Assembly (NCBI GenBank): GCA_004017275.1
Contig: SAKE01000001.1
Span: 62,001 to 126,000, forward strand
DNA from: Mesorhizobium sp.
GTDB taxonomy: Bacteria; Pseudomonadota; Alphaproteobacteria; Rhizobiales; Rhizobiaceae
DNA length: 64,000 nucleotides
Direction of reading: 5' to 3'
Shown here: positions 17,009 to 26,458 of the stretch, one piece after another
How positions within the stretch are numbered: position 1 is the stretch's first letter
Layout: every line of letters starts with the position of its first letter
The notes under the pieces: model-generated
What the model saw: only the letters and a program-made list of their open reading frames with translations
Database searches by the model: none
What the model was told of the DNA's origin: nothing
Program-made: the position numbers and the translations under genes

Positions 17009-17911
17009 ATGAAACCGATGGTTCAGCGGCTGGGCTATGTCGCCCTCAACGTGGCGGATATCGACACCGCGATAGAGGACGCTTGCACGATCGCAGGCGC
17101 CCGCGTCGTCGATCGGGAGCGAGGCCGAGCCTTGCTGACCTCGAACCAGCGTCACGCCGAACTCGTTCTGCATGCCGGCGATGGCGACAGCGTTCGAGCA
17201 ATCGGGCTGCAGGCCCATGACGGCGAGGCGGTCGCCGCGGTGCGCGTCCGTGCCGAACAGGCTGGCCTCAAAATTCTCTCCGAGCGTCCCTCGCTTGCGT
17301 GCATCGAGCACTCCGTCACTTTCGCGACCAGCGAGGGCCATGTCTTTGAGGTCCACACGCCAATGCCGCTCACGCAGCCGGTCCGCCATACGGGTCCGGG
17401 CATCCGCCCGCGTTGCCTCGATCACGTAAACCTGTCGAGCAGGGATTCGGAGGCGATCAGCCGCGAACTCGAGGCTGTGCTCGGGCTTCGACAGTCCGAG
17501 CGGACCACCGGCCATGAAATCGTCTGGATGCGTGCGGCCGACAACCGCCACCACACGGTCGCGACCGTCAAAGGACCAAGCGGGTTGCACCACTTCAGCT
17601 GGGAGTTCGCCAGCTTCGACGATTTCAAGCGGCTGGGGGATACGCTTGACGCACAGGGGCGCTTCCTCGTCTGGGGACCTGGCCGCCATGGCGCCGGCGA
17701 CAATTTGTTCGCCTACTACATCGACCGGTCCGGGTTCATGGTGGAGTGCATCGCCGAAATGGAGGTGATCGAGGACGACAACCATCAGGCAAGGATCGCC
17801 GACCCGGGCGAAAACCTGTCAAATCCCAAGGTCGTGAACCGCTGGGGCGCGCTGCCGCCCCGCCTCTGGACGGAGCATTTTATGCCGTTCGCCGCGCCAA
17901 TCGCTGCCTGA
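17009..17911 (+). CDS. Type I extradiol dioxygenase-like protein (two VOC domains), A
   Basis: ATG 17009 follows GGGAGGA; frames extending upstream overlap the permease. The 300-residue protein has two vicinal-oxygen-chelate domains. The C-terminal one shows the 2-His-1-Glu iron site in the order LDHVNL, GLHHFSW and FMVECIAEM. Type I extradiol dioxygenases such as BphC or catechol 2,3-dioxygenase use this arrangement for meta-cleavage of catechols. With the FAH-family hydrolase in the same regulon, ring cleavage followed by C-C hydrolysis is a reasonable inference; substrate unknown. Confidence 0.75.
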   Translation: MKPMVQRLGYVALNVADIDTAIEDACTIAGARVVDRERGRALLTSNQRHAELVLHAGDGDSVRAIGLQAHDGEAVAAVRVRAEQAGLKILSERPSLACIEHSVTFATSEGHVFEVHTPMPLTQPVRHTGPGIRPRCLDHVNLSSRDSEAISRELEAVLGLRQSERTTGHEIVWMRAADNRHHTVATVKGPSGLHHFSWEFASFDDFKRLGDTLDAQGRFLVWGPGRHGAGDNLFAYYIDRSGFMVECIAEMEVIEDDNHQARIADPGENLSNPKVVNRWGALPPRLWTEHFMPFAAPIAA

Positions 17912-17927
17912 AATCGCGAGGAAAACC

Positions 17928-18326
17928 ATGGATTTGCAACAAGCCGACCCGGCCGATGAGGTTCGCCGCGTTATCGAGAGCCTCGAGCAGAAACGCTATT
18001 CGGCGATGCTGGCGTCCGATGTCGCGACGCTTGCAGATATTCTCGATGACGACTTGGTCTACACGCACTCTTTTGGAGAACGCGACGACAAGGCGGGTTA
18101 TCTGAAAAAGGTCGCAGACCGGTATTTCGTCTATCACGAAATCCATCACAGCAGCGATCGCATCATCGTGCGTGAAGGCCTGGCCGTCGTCGCCGGCACC
18201 ATGCGCGCGAAGGCGACGGTTGGAACCGCGGTCCGCGAGATCGACAATTCCTGCATGGCGGTCTGGGGAAAAAGCAAGGACCGGTGGCGTCTGATCGCCT
18301 ATCAGCCGACACCTTTGCGGAAGTAG
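17928..18326 (+). CDS. NTF2-like / SnoaL-type small protein
   Basis: A 132-residue protein of the nuclear-transport-factor-2-like fold (DUF4440/SnoaL group): an N-terminal helix (EVRRVIESLEQKRYSAM), LADILDDDLVYTHSFG, and C-terminal strands ending WGKSKDRWRLIAYQ. Members are cyclases, isomerases, dehydratases or small-ligand binders. It starts 16 nt after the dioxygenase-like gene and ends the transporter operon, so it probably acts on, or protects, a ring-cleavage product. Confidence 0.75.
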   Translation: MDLQQADPADEVRRVIESLEQKRYSAMLASDVATLADILDDDLVYTHSFGERDDKAGYLKKVADRYFVYHEIHHSSDRIIVREGLAVVAGTMRAKATVGTAVREIDNSCMAVWGKSKDRWRLIAYQPTPLRK

Positions 18327-18345
18327 TTAGATCGCATCATTGACT

Positions 18346-18362
18346 TAAAAATATATTTTTTG
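18346..18362. promoter_or_regulatory. AT-rich operator-like element, site 3
   Basis: TAAAAATATATTTTTTG is nearly palindromic and matches sites at 6375 and 12198. It lies in the 96-nt gap before the second VOC gene. Similarity to site 1 continues downstream, each having ATATCT after the G. It suggests a separate regulated promoter here. Confidence 0.6.
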
Positions 18363-18422
18363 TAACGATATCTGGTGTCGACGGAAGTGAGGACGTTGGG
18401 CGCGACGGGTGGAGGATGAACA

Positions 18423-19379
18423 ATGACGGCAATTCGCAAGCGGCAGCTTGAAGCGGGCGGCGAGGGCATCCTCGGCATCCACTCCGTCAACCATTTCGTG
18501 CTGGCCGTTCCCGACCTCAAGGAGGCCGAGCGCTTCCATCAGGCTTTCGGTCTCGACGTGATGAACCACCGCTCAGGCTACGCGGTGCGCACCGAAGGGA
18601 TCGAGCATGATTGGGGCTTCTTCGTCCAAGGCTCGCGCAAGCAGTTGCAGCATCTGTCCTTCGGCGTCTTCGACGAGGATTTCCAACGCTTCAAACTGCA
18701 TCTGGAGTCCAAAGGGATGGAGCTGTTGTCTCCGCCCAGGGGCTTCGAGTCCAACGGATTGTGGTTCCGCGACCATGACGGCAATCTCATCGAGCTGGTC
18801 GTCAGCGGCAAGACATCGCCGGACTTCAAGGCGCAGTCGGGGCATGCCTCAACGCCCGCTGGCGTTGTCGCCGCGCCGCTCCGCAACAAGGCGGCGAAGG
18901 TTCGCCCGACCCGGCTTGCCCACATCCTGATCTTCACCCGTGATGTCCAGAAGGCGATCGACTTCTACACCAGCGTCCTGGGCATGGGGCTGTCCGACCG
19001 CTCGGGAGACAACATCGCATTCCTGCATGGCCGCCACGGCAGCGATCATCACATGCTTGCCTTCGTCAAATCATCGGCGCCTGGCCTGCATCATACGAGC
19101 TGGGACGTGCCGCTGATCGACAATGTCGGACAAGGTGCGATGCAGATGGCCGACAAGGGTTTTTCGAGAGGCTGGGGACTGGGGCGGCACGTGCTGGGTT
19201 CGAATTTCTTCCACTACATCCGCGACCCCTGGGGCAGCTATGCCGAATATTCGTGCGACATCGACTACATCCCGGCCGAAATGGATTGGCAATCCAAGAA
19301 CCACGATCCGGAGGATTCATTTTACATCTGGGGGCCGACTCCGCCTGACGACTTCGCCCGCAATTATGAGGCTGAGTAG
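18423..19379 (+). CDS. Type I extradiol dioxygenase-like protein (two VOC domains), B
   Basis: A 318-residue two-domain VOC protein. The N-terminal domain has NHFVLAV, LQHLSFGV and GNLIELV; the C-terminal domain has LAHILIF, GLHHTSWDV and SYAEYSCD, again a His-His-Glu triad in the catalytic position of extradiol dioxygenases. It is distantly similar to the VOC protein at 17009 and read from its own promoter with operator site 3. Two non-identical ring-cleavage enzymes in one regulon suggest two aromatic intermediates or different side chains. Confidence 0.75.
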   Translation: MTAIRKRQLEAGGEGILGIHSVNHFVLAVPDLKEAERFHQAFGLDVMNHRSGYAVRTEGIEHDWGFFVQGSRKQLQHLSFGVFDEDFQRFKLHLESKGMELLSPPRGFESNGLWFRDHDGNLIELVVSGKTSPDFKAQSGHASTPAGVVAAPLRNKAAKVRPTRLAHILIFTRDVQKAIDFYTSVLGMGLSDRSGDNIAFLHGRHGSDHHMLAFVKSSAPGLHHTSWDVPLIDNVGQGAMQMADKGFSRGWGLGRHVLGSNFFHYIRDPWGSYAEYSCDIDYIPAEMDWQSKNHDPEDSFYIWGPTPPDDFARNYEAE

Positions 19380-19463
19380 GCGGAAGGCGCATTTCGACAT
19401 CATTGCAGCCCGCCGGAATGGATAAGGCTTCGGCGGCAAAGAACGCAGAGCGAAGGAAATCGC

Positions 19464-20771
19464 ATGATCAGAATACTGAAGTCGGGTCGATCCGCGGAAG
19501 CCAAGGCAACCGATGCCAGCGCCGTCCGCGGCGCGGTCGAGACTGTTCTCATCGACGTCGAGGCCCGTGGCGACGCGGCGCTGCGGGAACTGTCGCAGAA
19601 GTTTGACCGTTGGTCGCCGGCGTCCTTTCGTCTTTCGCAGGACGAGATCGATGCATGCGTCGATGCGCTGTCGCCCCGGCAGCTGGACGATATCCGGTTC
19701 GCGCAGGCGCAGATCCGCCGCTTTGCGGAAGTCCAGAAGGCCGCGCTCAAGGATGTCGAGGTCGAGACATTGCCCGGCGTGGTGCTCGGCCACCGCAACA
19801 TTCCCATGAATTCGGTCGGCTGTTATGTGCCGGGAGGCAAGTATCCGCTTGTGGCATCCGCCCACATGGGGATCGTCACTGCCAAGGTGGCAGGCGTGAA
19901 GCGGGTTATCGCCATGACGCCACCGTTCCAGGGAGGACCGGCCCCGGCCGTCATCGCAGCCATGGCACTGGCGGGCGCCGACGAAATTTATGTGCTGGGC
20001 GGCATTCAGGCGGTGGGCGCGATGGCGATCGGCACCGAGACGATAGCGCCGGTCGACTTTCTGGTCGGCCCGGGAAATGCGTATGTCGCCGAGGCCAAGC
20101 GGCAGCTCTTCGGGCGCGTCGGCATAGACTTGCTCGCCGGGCCGACGGAAACGCTGGTGATCGCGGACGACACGGCCGATGCGGAGCTCTGCGCCACGGA
20201 TCTGCTTGGGCAGGCCGAGCATGGCCCGAACTCGCCGGCCATCCTGCTGACCACGTCGGAGCAACTCGCGACGGAGACGATGGCCGAGGTCCAGCGCCTT
20301 CTCGGCATTTTGCCAACCGCATCCATCGCCAGGCAGGCATGGGCCGATTTCGGCCAGGTGATCGTTTGCGACACCGAAGACGAAATGGTGAGCGAGGCGG
20401 ACCGCATCGCTTCCGAGCATGTGCAGGTCATGACGCGCGACCCCGATTACTTTCTGCAGCGCATGACCAGCTATGGAGCGCTTTTTCTCGGACCGAGGAC
20501 GAACGTCGCCTATGGCGATAAGGTGATCGGCACGAACCACACCCTTCCGACTTTGGGAACGGCGCGTTTCACAGGCGGGCTTTGGGTCGGCAAGTTCCTG
20601 AAGACCTGCACCTACCAAAAGGTCCTCACGGACGAAGCCTCGGTGATGATCGGGGAATACTGCTCGCGACTCTGCGTCCTCGAGGGGTTCCTGGGCCACG
20701 CCGAGCAGGCGAATGTGAGACTGCGGCGCTACGGCGCGCGCAACATTCCTTATGCAGAGGCGGCCGAATGA
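19464..20771 (+). CDS. HisD-family NAD-dependent dehydrogenase (catabolic histidinol-dehydrogenase paralogue)
   Basis: A 435-residue protein of the histidinol dehydrogenase fold: [44 protein letters not shown] (zinc-binding Gln/His) and [19 protein letters not shown]. No his genes are nearby, and the [22 protein letters not shown] form recalls catabolic paralogues such as sulfopropanediol 3-dehydrogenase (HpsN) rather than the biosynthetic enzyme. Four-electron oxidation of a primary alcohol to an acid is therefore expected. Its stop overlaps the next start (ATGA). Confidence 0.75.
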   Translation: MIRILKSGRSAEAKATDASAVRGAVETVLIDVEARGDAALRELSQKFDRWSPASFRLSQDEIDACVDALSPRQLDDIRFAQAQIRRFAEVQKAALKDVEVETLPGVVLGHRNIPMNSVGCYVPGGKYPLVASAHMGIVTAKVAGVKRVIAMTPPFQGGPAPAVIAAMALAGADEIYVLGGIQAVGAMAIGTETIAPVDFLVGPGNAYVAEAKRQLFGRVGIDLLAGPTETLVIADDTADAELCATDLLGQAEHGPNSPAILLTTSEQLATETMAEVQRLLGILPTASIARQAWADFGQVIVCDTEDEMVSEADRIASEHVQVMTRDPDYFLQRMTSYGALFLGPRTNVAYGDKVIGTNHTLPTLGTARFTGGLWVGKFLKTCTYQKVLTDEASVMIGEYCSRLCVLEGFLGHAEQANVRLRRYGARNIPYAEAAE

Positions 20772-21547
20772 ACGCCTCGCCCGTTACGCTGCCGAAGTCG
20801 CCCTCGTTCCGGCTGGACGGGCGTCGCGCGTTGGTGACGGGCGCCGGACGCGGAATCGGACTGGCCTTGGCCACGGCGCTTTCGGAGGCCGGGGCCGACA
20901 CGGTGCTGGCCGCGCGGACCAGGAGCGAGGTGGAGGAGGCAGCGACGGCGCTGAGGGCTCGCGGCGGCAAAGCGGAGGCGCTCGTTCTGGACGTCACCGA
21001 CATTGCCGCAGTCGGCGAATCGATCGCGCGACAGCCCGCTTTCGAGATAGCGGTGATCAATGCGGGCACCAACAGGCCCAAGCTGATGGCCGAGGTGTCC
21101 GAGGCGGACTATGACATCGTTCTGGATCTCAACGTCAAGGCTGCCTATTTCTCGGCACAGGCCGTTGTCCGCAAAATGCTGGCGGAGCATATCCGCGGTT
21201 CGATTATTTTCACGACGTCGCAGATGGGGCACGTCGCAATGGCGGCGCGAACCCTCTATTGCGCATCCAAGCATGCGGTGGAGGGACTGGTGAAGGCCAT
21301 GGCTGTCGAGCTCGCGCCGCAAGGCATCCGGGTCAACAGCATCGCTCCCACCTTCGTCGAGACCCCGATGACGGCTCCTTACTTTGAAAGCAAAGCCTTT
21401 CGAGATGAGGTATTGTCCAAAATCAAGCTCGGCCGACTCGGGCGAGTCGAAGATCTCATGGGGGCCGTTGTCTTTCTCGGTTCGGACGCCGCTGCACTGA
21501 TGACGGGCACTTCCATCAAGGTCGATGGCGGCTGGACGGCGGAATGA
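20768..21547 (+). CDS. Short-chain dehydrogenase/reductase
   Basis: The start at 20768 overlaps the HisD-like stop. The 259-residue classical SDR has [16 protein letters not shown], Ser in TTSQMGH, YCASK (Tyr-x3-Lys) and VDGGW. ARTRS after the second strand (basic, not acidic) suggests NADP(H), unlike the other two SDRs of this cluster. It ends the operon that starts at 18423; the regulator gene follows by 96 nt. Confidence 0.85.
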   Translation: MNASPVTLPKSPSFRLDGRRALVTGAGRGIGLALATALSEAGADTVLAARTRSEVEEAATALRARGGKAEALVLDVTDIAAVGESIARQPAFEIAVINAGTNRPKLMAEVSEADYDIVLDLNVKAAYFSAQAVVRKMLAEHIRGSIIFTTSQMGHVAMAARTLYCASKHAVEGLVKAMAVELAPQGIRVNSIAPTFVETPMTAPYFESKAFRDEVLSKIKLGRLGRVEDLMGAVVFLGSDAAALMTGTSIKVDGGWTAE

Positions 21548-21643
21548 CTTTTGCAGTTTTGACATTTGACCCAAGTCGGCCAAGAAGCTGGACGATGCCT
21601 GTTGCATTTGAATCACTTCGACGGCCAGACAAGCGACATTGAG

Positions 21644-22306
21644 ATGGATCCGATAGCCCGCACAATTGCCAACGACGTCTACGAGCAGCTGCGCCACGAT
21701 ATCATTTCGTGCCGCATGCTTCCGGGATCCAAGATCAACATCCAGGCCCTTGTTCAGAAGTACGAGGTGAGCTTGGGCGCTGTCCGCGAAGCGCTGTCGA
21801 AGCTTTCGGCAGAGGGACTGGTCGACGCCAGGGCGCAGCGTGGATACACGGTCTCGGACGTGTCTCCGGAGGACCTCGCCGAATTGACCGACGCCCGCGT
21901 CCGCGTCGAACAGGAGTGCCTCAAGCTCGCGATCGAGAATGGCGGGCTCGAGTGGGAGACGGATATCGTGGCTGCCCTCCATCGTCTCAGCCACACGCCG
22001 TACACGATGCCGGAAGACGCTGCCGTTCTGGACCAGCGCTGGGTCAAGGCCCATCGTGAATTTCATCGTGCTTTGGTGTCAGCCTGCGGCAACCGCTGGC
22101 TGCTTCGGATACGTGCGCAGCTATACGATCAAAGCGAGCGCTACCGTCAGCTCTCGGTGCCGCTTGCCAGAGCGGAACGCGATGTGGCGCAAGAGCATCG
22201 GAACATCGCAGATGCGGTCATTGCCCGCGATGTCGCCCGCGCCTGCGCGGCGATAGCATCACATATGTGGACGACAACGCAGATCGTCACCACCGGGCTG
22301 ACCTGA
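21644..22306 (+). CDS. GntR-family transcriptional regulator (FadR/FCD subfamily)
   Basis: ATG 21644 is chosen; a TTG at 21566 in the same frame would add 26 unconserved residues. The 220-residue protein has an N-terminal winged helix (DVYEQLRHDIISCRM, then ALVQKYEVSLGAVREALSKL and GLVDARAQRGYTV) and an all-helical FCD effector domain with HREFHRALV and the late RDVARACAAIASHM helix. FCD regulators usually repress catabolic genes and release DNA on binding an acid metabolite. As the only regulator in this block, it is the candidate to bind the three AT-rich elements. Confidence 0.85.
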   Translation: MDPIARTIANDVYEQLRHDIISCRMLPGSKINIQALVQKYEVSLGAVREALSKLSAEGLVDARAQRGYTVSDVSPEDLAELTDARVRVEQECLKLAIENGGLEWETDIVAALHRLSHTPYTMPEDAAVLDQRWVKAHREFHRALVSACGNRWLLRIRAQLYDQSERYRQLSVPLARAERDVAQEHRNIADAVIARDVARACAAIASHMWTTTQIVTTGLT

Positions 22307-22528
22307 GTACGACGCCTCGCTTACTGCACGCAGCGCTGAAACACCTCTAGCTAGATCTTGGACGAGGCCCTGGTTCACTGGGCTTACGAGTAGGACGGCT
22401 TTCTAACTTAACCGTCCGGAACGGGACGTTCTACTAGGGGCCCGAGACCAGCCACGCTCATACCCTTGGCAAACATGCGTTCATGTACCCCTTTTTGAAG
22501 GATCAGACAGCACTGCGTGCGTTGCAAA
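22307..22528. other. Non-coding seam after the catabolic block
   Basis: No gene seen. From about 22470 the sequence is recognisably related to 31850-31917 (both read roughly TTGG-AAACATGC-TTCATC), so the duplicated recombinase-associated segment begins here. A weak hairpin, GGACGG...CCGTCC, lies near 22393-22417. Confidence 0.45.
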
Positions 22529-22882
22529 CTAGTCGTCCTTCTGGTCCTTAGGTTCGCCAGACCATACGAGAGAATACGAAGGATATGGGTTGGCTAACCA
22601 TCCACTAAGCCATTGTTTTTTCTTATAAATCCCACACCCTCCGGGCCCACCAATGTCGTTATCTATCAATGGCTTATGAGGTGGTTCGCCATGAGGTTCG
22701 CCAAGCATCGGCTTGCGCGTCACGAGACGCACGACTCGATCCATCCCCTGAACCGCTAGTCGAACCTGCGATGCCTCTCGCGAATAGAGTTCGGCATGTT
22801 CGATATCGTCGTGCCCCAGCACGTCCATGAGCTGTCTGGTTGAGGCTTCTGCTTCATGCCCCAGGGACAGTGCGCACTGCGC
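22529..22882 (-). pseudogene. Tyrosine recombinase (integrase) C-terminal remnant
   Basis: About 117 codons are open in this frame, bounded upstream by a stop at 22883-22885. They contain MDVLGHDDIEHAELYSRE, the LGH...Y box of tyrosine recombinases with the His and the nucleophilic Tyr, followed by ASQVRLAVQGMDRV and a long tail ending SYSLVWSGEPKDQKDD. The N-terminal core-binding domain and the catalytic Arg region are missing, so it is a fragment. Its last ~45 residues match the fragment at 31918, including 39 identical nucleotides at 22545-22583. Confidence 0.75.
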
Positions 22883-22927
22883 TCAGATGTCGAGTTATTG
22901 CGCGCCCGGCTGCGAGCGACACTGACA

Positions 22928-23839
22928 CTATTGTTCGAAAGGCTCTCCAAGTGAAGCCACGCCGTTGAGCTTGAGCAGACGCCGGTTCGAAGAAATTATG
23001 CCCAACACGACGATTGTCACGAGATAGGGTAGGCTCGATAGAAGTTGGGAGGAAACGTCCAGTCCGGTAGCCTGGGCCGCGAGGCTTGCGAGGGACACGG
23101 CGCCGAAGAGGCAAGCACCGAGGAAGATACGGCTGGTAAGCCACGTGCCGAAGACCACGAGCGCGATCGCGATCCAGCCGCGCCCGGCGATCATCCCATC
23201 GGCCCACAGCGGCGTGTAGACCACGGCCGCGTAGGCGCCGGCGAAACCCGCCAAGACACCGCCGAAGGCGACAGCGGCGAAGCGCACGGCGATCACCGGG
23301 TAGCCGAGCGCATGGGCCGCCTTGGGGTTCTCGCCGACGGCGCGCACCACAAGGCCGGTCTTGGTGTAGGCGAATACCGCCCAGATGGCGACGGTCCCGG
23401 CCAGCGAGAGCCAGACGACGACGTCCTGGGCGAACAGGCCGCCTATGACCGGGATATCTGAAAACCATGGCAATGAAAGCTTCGGAAGGCCTTTGACCGT
23501 GAGGCTCTCATAGGTCTTGCCGAACAGTGCCGAGAGGCCCTGGCCGAGTATGCCGATGGCGAGACCCACCGCGACCTGGTTGGCGCGGAACCCGAGCGCA
23601 ATGACGGCAAAGACAAGGGAAAGGGCCGCGCTGGCGAGGCCCGCGGCGAGGAAACCCAGGAGGTGACCGCCGCCGTGATAGACGATGATGAAGGCGATGA
23701 CCGCCCCCATTGCCATCAGTCCCTCCACGCCGAGATTGAGGACGCCGGCACGCTCGGCCACCATTTCGCCGAGCGCCGCCAAGAGGAACGGCGTGGCCGC
23801 CGCCAGCATTCCGGCGACGATGAACTCGAGGGCATTCAT
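22928..23839 (-). CDS. ABC transporter permease, nucleoside/purine type (YufQ/NupQ-like)
   Basis: ATG at 23839 overlaps the stop of the preceding permease gene; a longer frame reading to 24598 is a shadow of that gene. The 303-residue membrane protein has eight to ten hydrophobic segments and family motifs ERAGVLNLGVEGLMAMGA, GFRANQVAVGLAIGILGQG and VRAVGENPKAAHALGYP. This is the smaller permease of Bmp-type importers that take up nucleosides, guanosine or purines. It is the last gene of the long leftward operon. Confidence 0.85.
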   Translation of the reverse strand: MNALEFIVAGMLAAATPFLLAALGEMVAERAGVLNLGVEGLMAMGAVIAFIIVYHGGGHLLGFLAAGLASAALSLVFAVIALGFRANQVAVGLAIGILGQGLSALFGKTYESLTVKGLPKLSLPWFSDIPVIGGLFAQDVVVWLSLAGTVAIWAVFAYTKTGLVVRAVGENPKAAHALGYPVIAVRFAAVAFGGVLAGFAGAYAAVVYTPLWADGMIAGRGWIAIALVVFGTWLTSRIFLGACLFGAVSLASLAAQATGLDVSSQLLSSLPYLVTIVVLGIISSNRRLLKLNGVASLGEPFEQ

Positions 23840-24936
23840 GGAGCGCTTCCGTGGGCGGCGTGACGCCATTCGAGCCGGTAGCGGACGAAGGCGATGGCGA
23901 CGAGATAGGCCAGCAGCAGGCTGCCCTGGAAGACCCGGACCGCGGCGACCGGCAGGTTTGCCGAGACCATGGCGTTGTCGCCCCCGATATAGAGGGCCGC
24001 CATGAGCAGCGCGGAAAAAACGATGCCTATCGGGTGAAGGCCGCCGAGATAGGCAACGATGATGGCGGCGTAGCCGTAGCCGGTCGAGATGGAGCGCTGC
24101 AACTGGCCGAGCGGCCCGGCCACCTCGGCCGCCCCGGCGAGGCCAGCCGCGAAGCCACCGATGAGGAGGGAAAGCCAGATCGCGCGTCCTTCGTTGAAGC
24201 CGGCGTATCCGGCCGCGCGCGGCGCAAGGCCACCGACCTGCAGCTTGTAGCCAGCGAAGCTCCTCTGCATGAACACCCAGGCCGCGAGGGAGAACGCGAA
24301 GGCGATAAGCAGCGAGGCGTTGACGCGGGTGCCGGGGATCAGGATCGGCACCATCGCGTCGTACTGGAACATCACCGACTGCGGGAAGTTGAAGCCGGCA
24401 GGGTCCTTCCAGGGGCCGAGAAGCAGGTAGTTGAGCAGTTGCGCGGCAACGAGCGCCAGCATGAGCGATACGAGAATCTCGTTTGCGTTGAGCCGCACGC
24501 GCCAGAACGCCGTGAGCGAGGCCCAAAGCGCGCCGCCCAGTGCGCCGAGGACGAGCATTGCGGGCCAGATCCACTGGCCCGTTGCCTGCGGGAGCCAAAT
24601 GGGAATGGCCGACGCGAAGATCGCGCCGAGGATGAACTGGCCCTCGGCGCCGATGTTGAAGACCTTGGCGCGAAAGCCGATGGCAAGCCCCTGGGCTATC
24701 AGCAGCAGCGGCCCCATCTTAAGCAGGACTTCCGAGAACGAGGCCCAGGACAGGAAGGGCTCCAGAAGCATCGCGTGGAAAACGGCGACCGGATCGCGGC
24801 CCATCAGGAGGTAGAGCCCGAGATTGAGCAGCGTCGCCAGGCCGAGCGCGGCGGGCGGGGCGACCAGCTTGATTGCAAGCGAGGCGTGCTCCCGGCGAAC
24901 CAGAACGGGAAGGAACGGCCGGGACGGAGCGCTCAT
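23836..24936 (-). CDS. ABC transporter permease, nucleoside/purine type (YufP/NupP-like)
   Basis: A 366-residue membrane protein with LLLIAQGLAIGFRAKVFNIGAEGQ, the conserved segment of the larger permease of Bmp-type importers, followed by ANEILVSLMLALVAAQLLNYL and a cytoplasmic GLAPRAAGYAGFN coupling loop. Both ends overlap neighbouring genes by 4 nt (ATGA), so the transporter genes are strictly coupled. It forms a heterodimer with the permease encoded next. Confidence 0.85.
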   Translation of the reverse strand: MSAPSRPFLPVLVRREHASLAIKLVAPPAALGLATLLNLGLYLLMGRDPVAVFHAMLLEPFLSWASFSEVLLKMGPLLLIAQGLAIGFRAKVFNIGAEGQFILGAIFASAIPIWLPQATGQWIWPAMLVLGALGGALWASLTAFWRVRLNANEILVSLMLALVAAQLLNYLLLGPWKDPAGFNFPQSVMFQYDAMVPILIPGTRVNASLLIAFAFSLAAWVFMQRSFAGYKLQVGGLAPRAAGYAGFNEGRAIWLSLLIGGFAAGLAGAAEVAGPLGQLQRSISTGYGYAAIIVAYLGGLHPIGIVFSALLMAALYIGGDNAMVSANLPVAAVRVFQGSLLLAYLVAIAFVRYRLEWRHAAHGSAP

Positions 24937-26456
24937 GCAGGGACCTTTTCGGCCGTCGAATGCGCGCCGATCATGTAGCGGCCGATCTCCTCGGGTCCGG
25001 TGTCGCGCGTCACCAGCGGCGGGCTCAGCCGGCCCTGATGGATCACCTGGATCGCATCGCAGAGCTCGAACAGTTCCTCCAGTTCCTCCGATATGACGAG
25101 GATGGCCATGCCTTCATTGCGCAGGGCGACAAGGCGCCGGCGGATGGCGGATGCGGCGCCGACGTCCACGCCCCAGGTGGGCTGCGCCACAAACAGCAAT
25201 TTAGGGGACAGCATGATCTCGCGGCCTACGATGAACTTCTGCAGATTGCCTCCCGAAAGCGCCCCGGCCTCGGTTTCGAAACCCGGCGTGCGCACGTCGT
25301 ATTGCCGGATGCAGTCTTCGGTGAAGGCCTTCGCACGAGCCGTGTCGACGAGGCCGCGTTTCAAAAGACCGGAGGGATGGGCGGTCAGGAGGCTGTTGAG
25401 GACGAGCGACATTTCGGGCACCGCGCCGCGGCCCAGCCGTTCCTCCGGAACGAAGGCGAAGCCCAGCCGCCGGCGGGCAGCCGCATCGAGCGCGCCGACG
25501 TCCCTTCCCATCATGAAAATACGCTGTGACTTTTCGCGCGGCAGCACCGTCTCGCCCGAGATCAGCGCCGCGAGCTCGCTCTGCCCGTTGCCCGAGATGC
25601 CCGCGATACCGAGGATCTCGCCCGCCCGGACCGTCAGGCTGACGTCGGAAAGCGCCGCGGCGAAGGGATCGTCCGGCCGATGCTCGAGGCCGACGATTTC
25701 GAGACGCTTTTCTCCGCCGGAATGCGCAACCGCCGGCATGGGCTGCGGCATGTCGCGGCCGATCATCATGCGGGCGAGGTCGTGCGCGTCGTGGTCGCGA
25801 GGATCCGCGTGGCCCGTGATACGCCCGCCGCGCAGGATGGTCGCGCGGTCGCAGACCGCGCGGATCTCCTCCAGCTTGTGCGAGATGAAAAGAATGGACA
25901 CGCCACCGTCGCGCAGCCGCCGCAATGTCTCGAACAGCTTGTCCACCGATTGCGGCGGCAGGACGGAGGTCGGTTCGTCGAGGATCAGGAGTTGCGGTTC
26001 GGTCATCAGGCAGCGGATGATTTCCACCCGCTGCCGCTCTCCGACCGAGAGCGCGTGCACATGGGCAAGCGGATCGACCTCCAGACCGAAGTCGCGGCCG
26101 AGCTTGCGGATGCCTTGCGCAAGATCCGATTTTTTCCCGGGCACGACGAGCCGGATGTTCTCCACCACCGTCAGCGTCTCGAACAACGAGAAATGCTGGA
26201 AGACCATGCCGATCCCCTTGCGCCTCGCGTCAGCCGGGGACGCAAGCGCGAGGGTCTCTCCTTTCCAGGTCGCTGTTCCAGCGTCCGGCTGCTCGACGCC
26301 GTATATCAGCTTCATCAGCGTCGACTTGCCCGCCCCATTCTCTCCGAGGATCGCATGGATCGAGTGCGGAGCCACGTCCAGATCGATGTCCCGATTGGCA
26401 TGGATCTGACCGTAGCTCTTGGAGATGCCGCGCAGCGACAGAAGCGGGGCGGTCAT
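24933..26456 (-). CDS. ABC transporter ATP-binding protein, two domains (YufO/NupO-like)
   Basis: A 507-residue duplicated ABC ATPase. Domain 1 has GENGAGKSTLMK (Walker A), LSVGERQRVEIIRCLM (signature) and LLILDEPTSVL (Walker B). Domain 2 has GISGNGQSELAAL, LSGGNLQKFIVGREI and LLFVAQPTWGVD, where the Walker B Glu is Gln, typical of the degenerate second site in this family. It lies 2 nt from the binding-protein gene and overlaps the permease gene. It energises purine or nucleoside uptake together with the neighbouring subunits. Confidence 0.85.
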   Translation of the reverse strand: MTAPLLSLRGISKSYGQIHANRDIDLDVAPHSIHAILGENGAGKSTLMKLIYGVEQPDAGTATWKGETLALASPADARRKGIGMVFQHFSLFETLTVVENIRLVVPGKKSDLAQGIRKLGRDFGLEVDPLAHVHALSVGERQRVEIIRCLMTEPQLLILDEPTSVLPPQSVDKLFETLRRLRDGGVSILFISHKLEEIRAVCDRATILRGGRITGHADPRDHDAHDLARMMIGRDMPQPMPAVAHSGGEKRLEIVGLEHRPDDPFAAALSDVSLTVRAGEILGIAGISGNGQSELAALISGETVLPREKSQRIFMMGRDVGALDAAARRRLGFAFVPEERLGRGAVPEMSLVLNSLLTAHPSGLLKRGLVDTARAKAFTEDCIRQYDVRTPGFETEAGALSGGNLQKFIVGREIMLSPKLLFVAQPTWGVDVGAASAIRRRLVALRNEGMAILVISEELEELFELCDAIQVIHQGRLSPPLVTRDTGPEEIGRYMIGAHSTAEKVPA

Positions 26457-26458
26457 GG

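Noticed and set aside
19464..20771. Histidine biosynthesis (hisD)
   Set aside because: No other his genes nearby, the gene lies in a catabolic operon, and its C-terminal motifs fit catabolic HisD paralogues.
22928..24598. Minus-strand frame of 556 codons extending the small permease upstream
   Set aside because: The permease starts at 23839 in an ATGA overlap; the upstream part is an out-of-frame shadow of the larger permease gene.
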